Shown: positions 49,660 through 58,435, counted from the stretch's first letter. The stretch is DNA of 64,000 nt from Actinoplanes sp. NBRC 103695 (GCF_030269485.1 NZ_BSTL01000013.1:1-64000), one strand, 5' to 3'. Notes: generated by a model not told the origin, from the letters alone. Numbers and translations: made by a program.

Positions 49660-50202
49660 GTGCGATGGTACCGAGAACCCCTCGCCACGCTGCTCTACCT
49701 CATCGGCGGCGCGGCCCTTCTCGTCGTCGGGGGCCTGGTCACCACGCTGATCGACAAGTGCCTGCGGCGGCTGCCGCCCGGGCGGACGGCGTGCCTGCTC
49801 GGGCAGCACCGGCGGGCCGGCCGATACCCGGGCGCCGGCTCCTGCACCTATGAGACCTCGTGCACGGTCTGCGGCCGAGTGCTGCGAACCGCCGTGATCC
49901 ACGAGCACGACGAGAGCGGCGAGAAGAACGCCGGCTGCGTCCGGATGGACGTCTGCCGCCGCTGCGGCGATCGGAGGCCGACGGTCGTGCACCGGGTCCA
50001 CATCAAGCTCGGCGAGGATCTGACCGACGAGGAACGCGCCAAACTCCCGTCGTGGCGGACCGTCACCCCGTGCGGTCACATCGAGATCTGCGACGACTGC
50101 GGCAACCACGACGTCGGCTTGTCGGAGACCCACGACCCGCCGTACCCGAAATTCGGCGACCCGTGCCGCCGGTGCGGCCACTGGGACGACGACGGCGACT
50201 GA
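49660..50202 (+). CDS. Membrane-anchored protein with repeated C-x5-C-x2-C motifs
   Basis: The protein (180 aa, GTG start) has one N-terminal membrane helix (LATLLYLIGGAALLVVGGLV). The rest carries three C-x5-C-x2-C units: CTYETSCTVC, CVRMDVCRRC and CGHIEICDDC, spaced about 30-45 residues apart, each followed by His-rich sequence, and a final CRRCGHWDDDGD. This looks like a series of zinc knuckles. I recognise no family. The next gene is a paralogue with the same motifs. Confidence 0.7.
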   Translation: MRWYREPLATLLYLIGGAALLVVGGLVTTLIDKCLRRLPPGRTACLLGQHRRAGRYPGAGSCTYETSCTVCGRVLRTAVIHEHDESGEKNAGCVRMDVCRRCGDRRPTVVHRVHIKLGEDLTDEERAKLPSWRTVTPCGHIEICDDCGNHDVGLSETHDPPYPKFGDPCRRCGHWDDDGD

Positions 50203-50204
50203 CC

Positions 50205-50681
50205 ATGGGAATCGGGCAACTGCTGAGGCGTCGCCGGCACACCGGCAGGCCGTGGCCGCGCGGCTTCCGACGGCTGTGCCGCCGGGTCGGTCACACGTCC
50301 GTGCCGCGGATCCGCATCGGCGCGCGTCCCGGCCCCGGCCCGGTCTTCGAGGCGAGCTCGCATCCCTGTCGTTTCGTCATCCGGTGCACGACGTGCGGCG
50401 AGACCGCGGACAGCGGCGAACGGCACGATCCCGGTCCGCGGACCAGGGCCGGCGACCCGTGCGTGCTGGTCGCGATCTGCCGGCGGTGCGGCCACGAGGA
50501 CCGGCTGATCCGGCACCGGATCCGTACGGTGATCGGCGTGGACCACCCGTGTGACGCGGAGGAGGTCTGCGACGATTGCGATCACCGCAGACTCCTCCCC
50601 GGCCGGGAGCACGACCCCGACCCGGACGACTGGCGCGGCGCCTGCCGCCGCTGCGGCGACTGGGACGACATCGGCGATTAG
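50205..50681 (+). CDS. Second protein with repeated C-x5-C-x2-C motifs
   Basis: The protein (158 aa) starts 2 bases after the stop of its paralogue. It has an Arg-rich N-terminus instead of a membrane helix, then CRFVIRCTTC, CVLVAICRRC, CDAEEVCDDC and the closing CRRCGDWDDIGD. The order and spacing of the Cys motifs match the first protein, so the pair arose by tandem duplication. The basic N-terminus could contact nucleic acid. Its TAG stop is the first base pair step of the hairpin 50679-50724. Confidence 0.7.
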   Translation: MGIGQLLRRRRHTGRPWPRGFRRLCRRVGHTSVPRIRIGARPGPGPVFEASSHPCRFVIRCTTCGETADSGERHDPGPRTRAGDPCVLVAICRRCGHEDRLIRHRIRTVIGVDHPCDAEEVCDDCDHRRLLPGREHDPDPDDWRGACRRCGDWDDIGD

Positions 50682-50724
50682 TCGTGTTTCAAAACCCGGC
50701 CAGGCGCGCTTTGAAACACGACTT
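50679..50724. repeat. Hairpin on a stop codon (terminator or small mobile element)
   Basis: AGTCGTGTTTCAAA (50680-50693) and TTTGAAACACGACT (50710-50723) form perfect 14-bp arms around a GC-rich loop. The left arm begins inside the TAG stop. The ends (TTAGTCGTGT.../...ACACGACTTAG) recall the CTAAGTCCTGT end of the 37.5-kb element. It could be a terminator, a transposon relic, or both. Confidence 0.65.
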
Positions 50725-50853
50725 AGATGTTCAACGGCGTCGCGGACCCGCGGTTCACCGGGACGGAAGAGTTCGTATTCGCCGCACAGAGGACGATGAG
50801 CGTACGACTCTTCTGCTGGTTTCGTCCGGTAGGTGCGCGTTAGCTTCGGCCGC

Positions 50854-52164
50854 ATGTGGACACCGAGTAACGGGCGGGCCGTGGTTGTCGGCGCCTCGCT
50901 GGCAGGGCTGCTCGCCGCCCGGGCGCTGCACGAGTCGTTCGAAGAGGTCGTCGTGCTCGACCGCGACGTGCTGCCGCAGCGCCCGGAGACGCGGCGCGGC
51001 GTGCCGCAGAGCGGCCAGGTGCACGGGCTGCTCGCGCGCGGCCGGCAGGAGATGGACAAGCTGTTCGAGGGGCTCAGCCCGGAGCTGATCGGCCTGAGCG
51101 CGCCGACCTGCGACGTGCAGGACGAGATGGAGTGGTGGGTCGACGGCCGGCCGCTGGCCCAGGGACAGTCCGGGATGATCGGGCTGGGAGTCAGCCGGCC
51201 GCTGCTCGAGTTCGCGATCCGCCGGCGGGTGGCCGCGCTGCCCAACGTGCGGATCCGGCCCGACCATGCGGTGACCGACCTGGTGACGACGCCGACCGGC
51301 GACCGGGTCACCGGCGTCCTGGCGACCGCCGGCGGCGAGCAGATCAGGATCGACGACGTCGACCTCGTGGTGGACGCCGGCGGCCGCGGCTCACGGGCGC
51401 GGCACTGGCTGACGCGGCTCGGCTACCCGGAGGTCGAGGAGCAGCGGATCGAGACCCAGCTGACGTACGTGAGCCGTCTCTACCGCCGCGAGCCGCATCA
51501 CCTCGACGGCCGGTACGGCACGGCCATCGCCGCGTACCCGGGCAAGCTGCGGGGCGGCTTCGTCCTGGCTCAGGAGAACGACACCTGGATCGCCAGCGTG
51601 AGCGGCTGGTTCGGCGCCGTCCCGCCGACCGACGACGCGGGCATGATCGAGTGGGCGGAGCAGCTGGACAGCCCGGACGTCGCGACGATCATGCGGACCG
51701 CTACCCCGATCGGCGAACCGATGAAGATGCGCTACCCGGCCAGCACCCGGTTCCGGTACGACCGGCTCGACCGCTTCCCGGCCGGCTTCCTGGTCGCCGG
51801 CGACGCCATGTGCTCGTTCAACCCGATCTACGGGCAGGGCATGACGGTGGCCGCGCTGGAGGCGAGCATCCTGGCCCGCCTGCTCAAGGACGGCGCCGAC
51901 GACCTGGCCGCCCGGTTCTTCGCCGAGGCGGCCGCGGTCATCGACGTGCCGTGGACCACGGTCATGGCCAACGACCTGCGCTTCCCGGACGCGATCGGCG
52001 ACCGGTCCATGCTCGACCCGGAGCGCGGCGCCTTCCTGCTCCGCCTGCGTACGGCCGCGGCCGACGACCCGGCGCTGGCCGCCGCGTTCCTCCGGGTCAC
52101 CCAGCTCATCGACCCGCCGGCGACCCTGTTCGCGCCGGAGATCGCCGGCCGCGTCCCGGCCTAG
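50854..52164 (+). CDS. FAD-dependent oxidoreductase (geranylgeranyl-reductase/halogenase-like)
   Basis: A 436-aa flavoprotein. The N-terminal FAD fold is AVVVGASLAGLLAARALHES; the family-specific RRGVPQSGQVHGLLARGRQE and the second FAD motif GFLVAGDAMCSFNPIYGQGM are those of the large actinobacterial group related to tryptophan halogenases and geranylgeranyl reductases. The halogenase WxWxIP signature is absent. ATG 50854 is preferred over GTG 50833: TAGCTT (50841-50846) lies 7 bases before it, a leaderless promoter. Substrate unknown. Confidence 0.85.
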   Translation: MWTPSNGRAVVVGASLAGLLAARALHESFEEVVVLDRDVLPQRPETRRGVPQSGQVHGLLARGRQEMDKLFEGLSPELIGLSAPTCDVQDEMEWWVDGRPLAQGQSGMIGLGVSRPLLEFAIRRRVAALPNVRIRPDHAVTDLVTTPTGDRVTGVLATAGGEQIRIDDVDLVVDAGGRGSRARHWLTRLGYPEVEEQRIETQLTYVSRLYRREPHHLDGRYGTAIAAYPGKLRGGFVLAQENDTWIASVSGWFGAVPPTDDAGMIEWAEQLDSPDVATIMRTATPIGEPMKMRYPASTRFRYDRLDRFPAGFLVAGDAMCSFNPIYGQGMTVAALEASILARLLKDGADDLAARFFAEAAAVIDVPWTTVMANDLRFPDAIGDRSMLDPERGAFLLRLRTAAADDPALAAAFLRVTQLIDPPATLFAPEIAGRVPA

Positions 52165-53156
52165 AAGACCCTGACGGCGGCCTCGGCCGGCGCCTCCAGC
52201 AGCCCTTCGATCTCGTCGTCCAGGCGGACCAGGGTGATCGAGGCGCCGGCCATGTCGAGCGAGGTGCAGTACTCGTTGACGTAGCTGCGCCCCACCGTGA
52301 TGCCCTGCTCGGCGAGCCGCCGGTGGGCGTGCCGGAACAGGATGTACAGCTCGCTGATCGGGGTGCCGCCCAGCCCGTTGACCATCAGGGCCACCCGGTC
52401 GCCGGACGCGTACGGCAGGTCGGGCACCACCGCGCCGAGCAGGTCGTCGACGATCTGGTCGGCCGACGCCAGCGCCCGCCGTTCGCGTCCGGGCTCGCCG
52501 TGGATGCCCACCCCGAACTCCATCTCGTCGGCGCCGAGCTCGAACAGCGGCGAGCCCTTGGCCGGCGGGGTGCACGCGGTCAGCGCCACGCCCATCGTGC
52601 GCGTGACGTCGTTGACCTTGTTGCCGATCCGCAGCAGCTCGTCCAGGTCGGCGCCCTGTTCGGAGGCGGCACCGACCGCCTTGATGACGAAGAAGTTGCC
52701 GGCCACCCCGCGGCGCCCGACGGTCCACGTGGAGTCCTGCACCGCCACGTCGTCGTTGATGGTGAGGATCTCGCAGCGCACGCCGTCCGCCTCCGCCATC
52801 TCCTTACCCATGTCGAATGCCATCCGGTCGCCGGTGTAGTTGTTCACCAGCAGCAGGACGCCCTTGTCGGAGGCGAGCAGCTTGGCGGTCTCGTACACGT
52901 AGTCCATGGGTGGCGCGGCGAACACGTCTCCGGGACAGGCGGCGTCGAGCATGCCTTTGCCGACGGCCATCACGTGCGCCGGCTCGTGCCCGGAGCCGGA
53001 CCCCTGCACGATCGACACCTTGTCGGCGCGTGGTGCGTCCGTACGCATGATCAGGTTGTAGGCGGGCACGTAGGTGAGGGTGTCCGGGTTGGCGAGGGCG
53101 ACGCCCTCCAGCATCTCGGGTACGAAACTCTTGGGATCGTTGACGAACTTCTTCAC
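52161..53156 (-). CDS. dhaK: Dihydroxyacetone kinase, substrate-binding subunit
   Basis: DhaK (331 aa) holds dihydroxyacetone covalently as a hemiaminal on a histidine while DhaL transfers phosphate. Seen: QGSGSGHEPAHVMAVGKGML, LLLVNNYTGDRMAFDMGKEM, and the substrate His in FGVGIHGEPGRE, followed by ALMVNGLGGTPISELYILFR. It overlaps dhaL by 4 bp (ATGA) and meets the convergent oxidoreductase at a shared CTAG. No dhaM gene is in the window, so the phosphate donor is either ATP or a DhaM elsewhere. Confidence 0.95.
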   Translation of the reverse strand: MKKFVNDPKSFVPEMLEGVALANPDTLTYVPAYNLIMRTDAPRADKVSIVQGSGSGHEPAHVMAVGKGMLDAACPGDVFAAPPMDYVYETAKLLASDKGVLLLVNNYTGDRMAFDMGKEMAEADGVRCEILTINDDVAVQDSTWTVGRRGVAGNFFVIKAVGAASEQGADLDELLRIGNKVNDVTRTMGVALTACTPPAKGSPLFELGADEMEFGVGIHGEPGRERRALASADQIVDDLLGAVVPDLPYASGDRVALMVNGLGGTPISELYILFRHAHRRLAEQGITVGRSYVNEYCTSLDMAGASITLVRLDDEIEGLLEAPAEAAVRVF

Positions 53157-53770
53157 GACGCCGCTCCTTGCTTCTGCCAGGTCTCGCTGATGCGTTCGGC
53201 GAGGACCGCCACCGCTGTGGCGCCGGCGTCGACCGAACCCCTGCTCCGCTCGCCGGTGTACGACGCGCGTCCCCGCTTGGCGACCATGTCGCTGGTCGCG
53301 TCCGCCGCTTCCCGGGCCGCCACCGCGGCGGCCCGCATCGCCTGCTCCGCGCTCGCGCCGTCGCCGAGTTCCGACTCCAGGCGGTCCGTCAGAGGCACAA
53401 GCGCGTCCAGCAACGTCTTGTCACCGACGTCGGACTGCCCGCGTGCCTTGATGCCCTCGATCGCCGCCCTCAGCCTCGCGACCGCGTCCCCGCCGGAGGC
53501 TCCGGCCCGCATGAACGCGGTGCCCCACAGCGGCCCCGACGTTCCGCCGATCCGCGAGGCGATGACCATCCCGGTCCGCTTCAGGAACGTCCCGGTGTCG
53601 CTGCGGTCCAGGTCGTCCCAGCCGTCGAGGAGCTTCTCGAAGCCGCGGGCCAGCGAGTATCCGAAGTCGCCGTCGCCGACCACGGAGTCCAGGTCGCCGA
53701 AGTACTTCTCGTTCTCGATGGCGGTCTCGGCGATGGTCCGGACCACCCATTCCGTACGCGTCAAACTCAT
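53153..53770 (-). CDS. dhaL: Dihydroxyacetone kinase, nucleotide-binding subunit
   Basis: DhaL (205 aa) carries the nucleotide phosphate. The Mg-binding aspartates are in VVGDGDFGYSLARG; the later GGTSGPLWGTAFMRAGA, ALVPLTDRLE, AAREAADATSDMVAKRGRASYTGERS (key residues RGRASY) are standard. It has 4-bp overlaps with genes on both sides. The expected product with DhaK is dihydroxyacetone phosphate or the phosphate of a similar ketose. Confidence 0.94.
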   Translation of the reverse strand: MSLTRTEWVVRTIAETAIENEKYFGDLDSVVGDGDFGYSLARGFEKLLDGWDDLDRSDTGTFLKRTGMVIASRIGGTSGPLWGTAFMRAGASGGDAVARLRAAIEGIKARGQSDVGDKTLLDALVPLTDRLESELGDGASAEQAMRAAAVAAREAADATSDMVAKRGRASYTGERSRGSVDAGATAVAVLAERISETWQKQGAAS

Positions 53771-54519
53771 CGCCCCTCCAGAAGAGCGCGCAGATCGTCC
53801 AGCGTGAGGTAGTCGCCCGGGGTCGCCGCGCCGCGGTTCGCCAGCACCTCGATCGGCGGGCGGCCGGGTTCGCCCAGTTCCGACACCACCAGGGCGGCCT
53901 CGGTGAAGTCCTCGCCGCGGGTGTAGTCGTTGACCGTGACCAGGCAGCGCAGCCCGGCGCCGGTCGCGGCCAGGAGCCCGTTGCGGGAGTCCTCGACCAC
54001 CAGGGTCTCCTCGGTCTTCAGGCCGAGCCGCTCGACGGCCAGCCGGTAGATCGCGGGGTCGGGCTTCTTGGCCGGCACGACGTCGCCGGCGAAGACCGGA
54101 ATCCGCTCGGAGACGGCGTTGGCCAGCACGGCGCGCACCGACTCCTCGGCCGACGTCGACGCGACCGCCACCGTCCAGCCCGCGTCGAGGGCGGCGTGGA
54201 TGATCCGCGCGACGCCCGGCCGCGGTGGGACGCGGCCTTCGGCCACGAGCTCCTTGAACGCCACGGTCTTGGCGCGGTGCCAGGTCACCAGCAGTTGGGT
54301 ACGGTCGGCGTCACCGACCGCCGCGGCGAACGCGGGATCGTCGAACAGGCTGGCCATGCGTTCCTTGCCGCCGCCGATGGCGAGCTTCTCGCCGTACGCC
54401 TGCTCGCTCCAGTGGGCCGGCAGGCCGAACCGTTCGAAGGTCGCGTTGAAGGCCGGCAGATGGCCGTGCCGCTCGGTGTCGGCGAGCACCCCGTCGCAGT
54501 CGAAGATCAGGGCGGTCAC
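53767..54519 (-). CDS. HAD-superfamily phosphatase/phosphomutase (CbbY-like)
   Basis: A 250-aa HAD hydrolase from GTG 54519, overlapping the aldolase stop as GTGA. Motif I IFDCDGVLADTERHG has the nucleophile and acid Asp; the helical cap follows; motif II VAVASTSAEE, Lys in PAKKPDPAIYRLA and motif IV VVEDSRNGLLAATGAG complete the site. It probably dephosphorylates a sugar phosphate of the adjacent aldolase/kinase pathway. A beta-phosphoglucomutase-like activity is an alternative. Confidence 0.9.
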   Translation of the reverse strand: MTALIFDCDGVLADTERHGHLPAFNATFERFGLPAHWSEQAYGEKLAIGGGKERMASLFDDPAFAAAVGDADRTQLLVTWHRAKTVAFKELVAEGRVPPRPGVARIIHAALDAGWTVAVASTSAEESVRAVLANAVSERIPVFAGDVVPAKKPDPAIYRLAVERLGLKTEETLVVEDSRNGLLAATGAGLRCLVTVNDYTRGEDFTEAALVVSELGEPGRPPIEVLANRGAATPGDYLTLDDLRALLEGR

Positions 54520-55376
54520 CAGGCACGCCCCGAGCCGCCGAAGAGCCGGATGTGCCGCCGCGCCATCTCCATCACGGCCGCCCTCTGGTGCCGGAACAGC
54601 GACGGCGGATCCCACTTCTTCCGCTCCTCGGCCTCCTTCAGGAAGGCGAGGCCCGCCTGCATGAAGCTCTCCTTCAGCGCCGTCGAGATGTTCACCTTGG
54701 CGCAGCCCCGGGCGATCAGGTCGGTGAACTGCTCGTCGGACAGGCCGGTGCCGCCGTGCAGCGCCATCGGCACACCGGTCGCGGCGACCAGGTCGCTGAC
54801 CCGTTGCGCGTTCAGCGTCGGCGCCTGCCGGTACTGGCCGTGTGCGTTGCCGATGGCCGGCGCGAAGCAGTCCACCCCGGTGTTCTTGATGAAGTCCACC
54901 GCCACCTCGAGCGACTGGATCGTCGACGCCTCGTCCGAACCGAGGTCGTCCTCGACGCCCTGGATCCCCTCGATCTCGCCCTCGACATGCGCTCCGGTAC
55001 GCCGGGCCTCCGCCACCACCTCGGTGGTCTGCCGCAGGTTCTCGGCGACGTCCAGCTCATGCGCGTCGAACAGCACCGAGTTCCAGCCGCCGGCCAGGCA
55101 GCCGGAGATGACCGCGCGGTCCGGGCAGTGATCGAGGTGCAGGGTGACCGGCACGTCCACGCCGGCGGTCAGGGCGGTGACGATGTCGTGCAGTTGCTTG
55201 CGGCCGTACTGACGAACGGTTTTGACCGAGGTCTGCAGGATCACCGGCGCGCGTTCCTCGACGGCCGCGGCCAGCACCGCCTCGATGCTGAGATCGTTGA
55301 CGACGTTGAACGCGGCGACCCCGTACCGGTCGGCGAGCGCGCGGTCCAGGATCTCCTTCAGCGGCACGACGGGCAT
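54516..55376 (-). CDS. Class II ketose-bisphosphate aldolase
   Basis: Zn-dependent aldolase (286 aa) of the FbaA/GatY/KbaY type: VTLHLDHCPDRAVISGCLAG with metal-ligand His, the loop VEGEIEGIQGVEDD, FAPAIGNAHGQYR, ALHGGTGLSDEQFTDLIARG with another Zn His, and KVNISTALK. It cleaves or joins dihydroxyacetone phosphate and an aldehyde (phosphate). ATG 55376 is preferred to TTG 55388. It leads a coupled run with the HAD phosphatase, dhaL and dhaK, so a DHAP-centred sugar pathway is likely. Confidence 0.92.
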   Translation of the reverse strand: MPVVPLKEILDRALADRYGVAAFNVVNDLSIEAVLAAAVEERAPVILQTSVKTVRQYGRKQLHDIVTALTAGVDVPVTLHLDHCPDRAVISGCLAGGWNSVLFDAHELDVAENLRQTTEVVAEARRTGAHVEGEIEGIQGVEDDLGSDEASTIQSLEVAVDFIKNTGVDCFAPAIGNAHGQYRQAPTLNAQRVSDLVAATGVPMALHGGTGLSDEQFTDLIARGCAKVNISTALKESFMQAGLAFLKEAEERKKWDPPSLFRHQRAAVMEMARRHIRLFGGSGRAW

Positions 55377-55395
55377 GCGCCCAGTCAAGCCATGG

Positions 55396-56097
55396 TCACC
55401 TGAACACGGTATGGGGTGAATCCCCCATGGTCGCGACGACGGCGGCCGTCCGGTTGGAGGTCCCGGTCTTCCGCAGGATCGCGCCGACGTGCTTCTCCAC
55501 GGTCTTCGGTGACAGGCTCAGCCGGGTCGCGATCTCGCGGTAGGTGAGGCCGTGCCGCATCAGCTCGAGCACGTCGGCCTGGCGTTCGGTGAACCCGTTC
55601 CTGGGCTCTTTCGCGGCGCTCGGCACGGCGCCGCGGCTGCGGACGATCGCCGCGGCCGCCGTCTGGGTCAGCGTCTCCAGGTCGTCGAGGTCCTGGCGGG
55701 AGAACGATCCGGTACGCGGCGCGAACGTCACGCTGACCGCGATCACATCGCCACGCCACCAGATCGGCACCGCGGCGGCCGGGCCGCGCCGCGCCGGATC
55801 GGTGCCCGCGAGGTGACCGGCACGCAGCTGGCCGTACTCCGGGATGAGCACCGGCCGGCGGCTGCCGAACGCCCGCCCGGTCGCGCCCTCGTCGAGCGGG
55901 AACGAGTCGCCGAGCCGGCAGAACAGGCCATGCTCGGCGGCCTTCACGTAGCGGCCCGCGGCGGCGTCGATCAGCGAGACACTGCCCGCCGCCGACCCGG
56001 CGAGGCGAGAGGTGTGCCGCAGCAGCCGGCCCAGCACAGGCGCCAGCCGCAGGTCGCCGTAGACGTCGGCGACAGCGTCAGCAAGCCGGAAACACAC
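55396..56097 (-). CDS. GAF-LuxR transcriptional regulator
   Basis: A 233-aa regulator: N-terminal GAF-like sensor (LAGSAAGSVSLIDAAAGRYV, FPLDEGATGRAFGSRRPVLI, VPIWWRGDVIAVSVTF) and C-terminal LuxR HTH (FTERQADVLELMRHGLTYRE, LSLSPKTVEKHVGAILRKTG). No receiver phosphorylation site. It ends 19 bp upstream of the aldolase start on the same strand and probably governs that operon in response to a small molecule. GTG start, no clear ribosome site. Confidence 0.9.
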   Translation of the reverse strand: MCFRLADAVADVYGDLRLAPVLGRLLRHTSRLAGSAAGSVSLIDAAAGRYVKAAEHGLFCRLGDSFPLDEGATGRAFGSRRPVLIPEYGQLRAGHLAGTDPARRGPAAAVPIWWRGDVIAVSVTFAPRTGSFSRQDLDDLETLTQTAAAAIVRSRGAVPSAAKEPRNGFTERQADVLELMRHGLTYREIATRLSLSPKTVEKHVGAILRKTGTSNRTAAVVATMGDSPHTVFR

Positions 56098-56121
56098 CCC
56101 TTGAACATAGGTACCGCCTGG

Positions 56122-56820
56122 TCAGGACGGAAGGGACGCGGCCAGCTTCTTGAGCGCGTCCACCGCGCCGCTGGTCAACGGGTCGCCGTGGCCGGGCAGG
56201 ATCTGTTTGATGTCGAGGGCGGCCAGCTTCTTGATCGAGGCGGCCGCCTGCTTCCCGTCCGCGGTGTACTGCGGGTCGCTGCCGGCCAGCCCGTCGGTCG
56301 TCCGCAGGGCGTCACCGGCGACCAGCACACCGTTGGCCGGGTCGAAGACCGACACGTGCCCGGCGGTGTGCCCCGGCGTACCGATGATCCGCAGGCCGAA
56401 CACCTCGTCGCCGTCCTTGACCGGGGTCAGCGCCGTCTCCGACCGGATGCCGGACACGTCGGCCTCGCCCGCGTACCAGGTGGCGGAGACGTGGGGCTGC
56501 ACACCGGCCAGCCCACCGGCGTGATCGTCGTGCTTGTGGGTGAGGATCACGTGCTTGACGTTGTCCCACCCGGCTCCGGCCGCCTTCAGGCCCTGCTCGA
56601 TCGCGCTCTCGGAGCCCGGGGTGCCCAGGTCGACGATCGCCACCTCACTCCCCCGGACCAGCAGGTATGCCGACACGAACGAGAGGTTGACGCGCTGCCA
56701 TTCTGTTCCGGCAGAGCTGGCGGGCGTTTTCGGCTTTTCAGGCGTCTCGGCGGAGCAGGCGGAAAGAACCGTCACGCCGAGGACTCCGGCACTCGCGCTG
56801 AAGAGCAGTCTGCGTCGCAT
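56122..56820 (-). CDS. Metallo-beta-lactamase-fold lipoprotein
   Basis: An exported lipoprotein (lipobox LSAC at residue 22) of 232 aa with the MBL fold: THKHDDHAGGLAGV (HxHxDH-type metal motif), GTPGHTAGHVSVF, GDALRTTDG and PGHGDPLTSGAVD. A binuclear Zn hydrolase or a quorum-quenching/glyoxalase-II-like enzyme on the outer surface. Substrate not predictable. Convergent/divergent neighbours suggest it is monocistronic. Confidence 0.9.
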   Translation of the reverse strand: MRRRLLFSASAGVLGVTVLSACSAETPEKPKTPASSAGTEWQRVNLSFVSAYLLVRGSEVAIVDLGTPGSESAIEQGLKAAGAGWDNVKHVILTHKHDDHAGGLAGVQPHVSATWYAGEADVSGIRSETALTPVKDGDEVFGLRIIGTPGHTAGHVSVFDPANGVLVAGDALRTTDGLAGSDPQYTADGKQAAASIKKLAALDIKQILPGHGDPLTSGAVDALKKLAASLPS

Positions 56821-56842
56821 GTTCCATCTTTATCATTGACCG

Positions 56843-58249
56843 GTGATCCTTTTCCCTGGCCGGCACCACCTGCTCACCCGCTTCCAGGCCGAGCACCTGA
56901 CGAAGCTGGGCGGGACCGTGGTGTGGGCGGTCACCTCGGCCAACCACGAGAACACGAAGCGCAACCCGGTGCCGTACCACCGGCGCGAGGCGGCGATCGA
57001 ACGGTTCAGCGTGCAGACCGGCCTGCGTTCGGTGGTCGTCCCGATCTTCGACACCGCGCCGACCGACCGGTTCGCCTCGGTGACGGTGAAGAGCATCGCG
57101 GTGGCGACCGGGCTGGATCTCACGCCGGACAACACCGTGGTGGCCTGCTCGACACCCGCGGTGGCCGCCCTGTACCGGGAGCTCGGCTTCGAGATCGACG
57201 AGGTGGAGGCGGCGTACGACCCGGCGCCGGAACGGCCGTGGGACGTGCTGCTGCGGCTGGCCGCGGGCGACCCGGCCTGGCGTGAGCTGACCCATCCGGC
57301 CACGATCGACGTGTACGAGCGTTACCGCCTCGACGAGACGGTGCGCACCGTGGTGAACGACCCGGTGGTCGGCGACGAGGGCGGTCTCACGGCCACCCGC
57401 GACTACCGCACGTACGCCGAGGCCTTCGCCGACGCGGCACAGCGCAAATGGGCGCTGGTCAGCGAGCACGTGCGCCCCGGCCGCATCGTCGACATCGGCT
57501 GCGGGGCCGGCGCGGTCCTGGAGATGGCCGACCGCGAGCCGGCGCTGCGCGAGAGCGACCTGATCGGTGTGGAGGTCGCCCGGCACCTGTTCGACGAGTG
57601 CGTCCACAAGAAGTCGCAGGGCGTCTTCCGGAACGAGAACGTCTACTTCTACCGCCGCAACGTGCTGGGCGGCGCCGTCTTCGAGCCGCGGTCGATCGAC
57701 ACCACGCTGACGTTCGCGCTGACCCACGAAATCTGGTCCTACGGTTCGCAGGCGGCGTCGATCCGCGCGTTCGTGCAGGCCATCTACGACCACACCGCAC
57801 CCGGCGGGGTGTGGATCAACAGCGACGTCTGCGGTCCCGACAACAAGGACGCCACGGTCCGGCTGCGCCTCTTCGACCCCGAGACCCGCGCCCTTTTCGA
57901 CCGTTTCGTCGTCGACTACAAGTTCCCGTTCACCCACACCACCGACGGCGACGACACGGTCATCCTCCGCCTGGCCGACGCGATGGACTTCCTGACCCGC
58001 AAGGACTACCAGGACAACTGGCTGTCCGAGACGCAGGAGCAGTTCTGCGGCCTGGAGTTCGCCGACTGGAAGCAACTGCTCACCGACGTGGGCTTCGAGA
58101 TCGACCCGGCGAGCCGCACGATCCGCAACGACTGGATCGTCGACAACCGCCTCGCGCCCGTGTCCGCCCTGGCCGGCCTCGACGGCGAACCCCTGGACTG
58201 GCCGGTCACGCACGTCTTCTTCGTCGCCCGGCGCCCGCTGAACACATGA
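56843..58249 (+). CDS. Nucleotidyltransferase-like / SAM-methyltransferase fusion
   Basis: A 468-aa protein (GTG start). The first 190 residues begin ILFPGRHHLLTRFQAEHLTK, which resembles the HxGH-type motif of NMNAT/cytidylyltransferase-fold enzymes (with TSANHENTKRNPVPYHRREA and KSIAVATGLDLTPDNTVV). Residues 205-460 are a class I methyltransferase: motif I IVDIGCGAGAVLEMADREPA, LTFALTHEIWSYGSQAAS, APGGVWINSDVCGP. The two-domain layout is unusual. The acceptor could be a nucleotide-linked metabolite. No operon partner is seen; the composite repeat block starts just after its stop. Confidence 0.75.
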   Translation: MILFPGRHHLLTRFQAEHLTKLGGTVVWAVTSANHENTKRNPVPYHRREAAIERFSVQTGLRSVVVPIFDTAPTDRFASVTVKSIAVATGLDLTPDNTVVACSTPAVAALYRELGFEIDEVEAAYDPAPERPWDVLLRLAAGDPAWRELTHPATIDVYERYRLDETVRTVVNDPVVGDEGGLTATRDYRTYAEAFADAAQRKWALVSEHVRPGRIVDIGCGAGAVLEMADREPALRESDLIGVEVARHLFDECVHKKSQGVFRNENVYFYRRNVLGGAVFEPRSIDTTLTFALTHEIWSYGSQAASIRAFVQAIYDHTAPGGVWINSDVCGPDNKDATVRLRLFDPETRALFDRFVVDYKFPFTHTTDGDDTVILRLADAMDFLTRKDYQDNWLSETQEQFCGLEFADWKQLLTDVGFEIDPASRTIRNDWIVDNRLAPVSALAGLDGEPLDWPVTHVFFVARRPLNT

Positions 58250-58261
58250 CCGTCCTGCTGC

Positions 58262-58435
58262 CTTTCCGCGATGCGTGAGGTTTCGCCGGGGTGCCAGGCG
58301 GCCGGGTGTGGGTCTCGCCGGCCGGCCGGGTTCCTGCTCACCGTCGCTGCCGCCACTCACGCCGGGCGTGGGGTCGAGCCCGGATGCCAGGCCCCCGGCT
58401 GCCTACTCAGTGTCGCTGCCGCCACTCACGGTGGT
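58262..58435 (+). repeat. Composite repeat block 2, tail units
   Basis: Two or three tail-type units: TGCCAGGCGGCCGGGTGTGG, GGTTCCTGCTCACCGTCGCT, and ATGCCAGGCCCCCGGCTGCC, TACTCAGTGTCGCTGCCGCC. They resemble the tail of copies 1-3 but no head motif is seen at the left edge. No gene. Confidence 0.65.
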
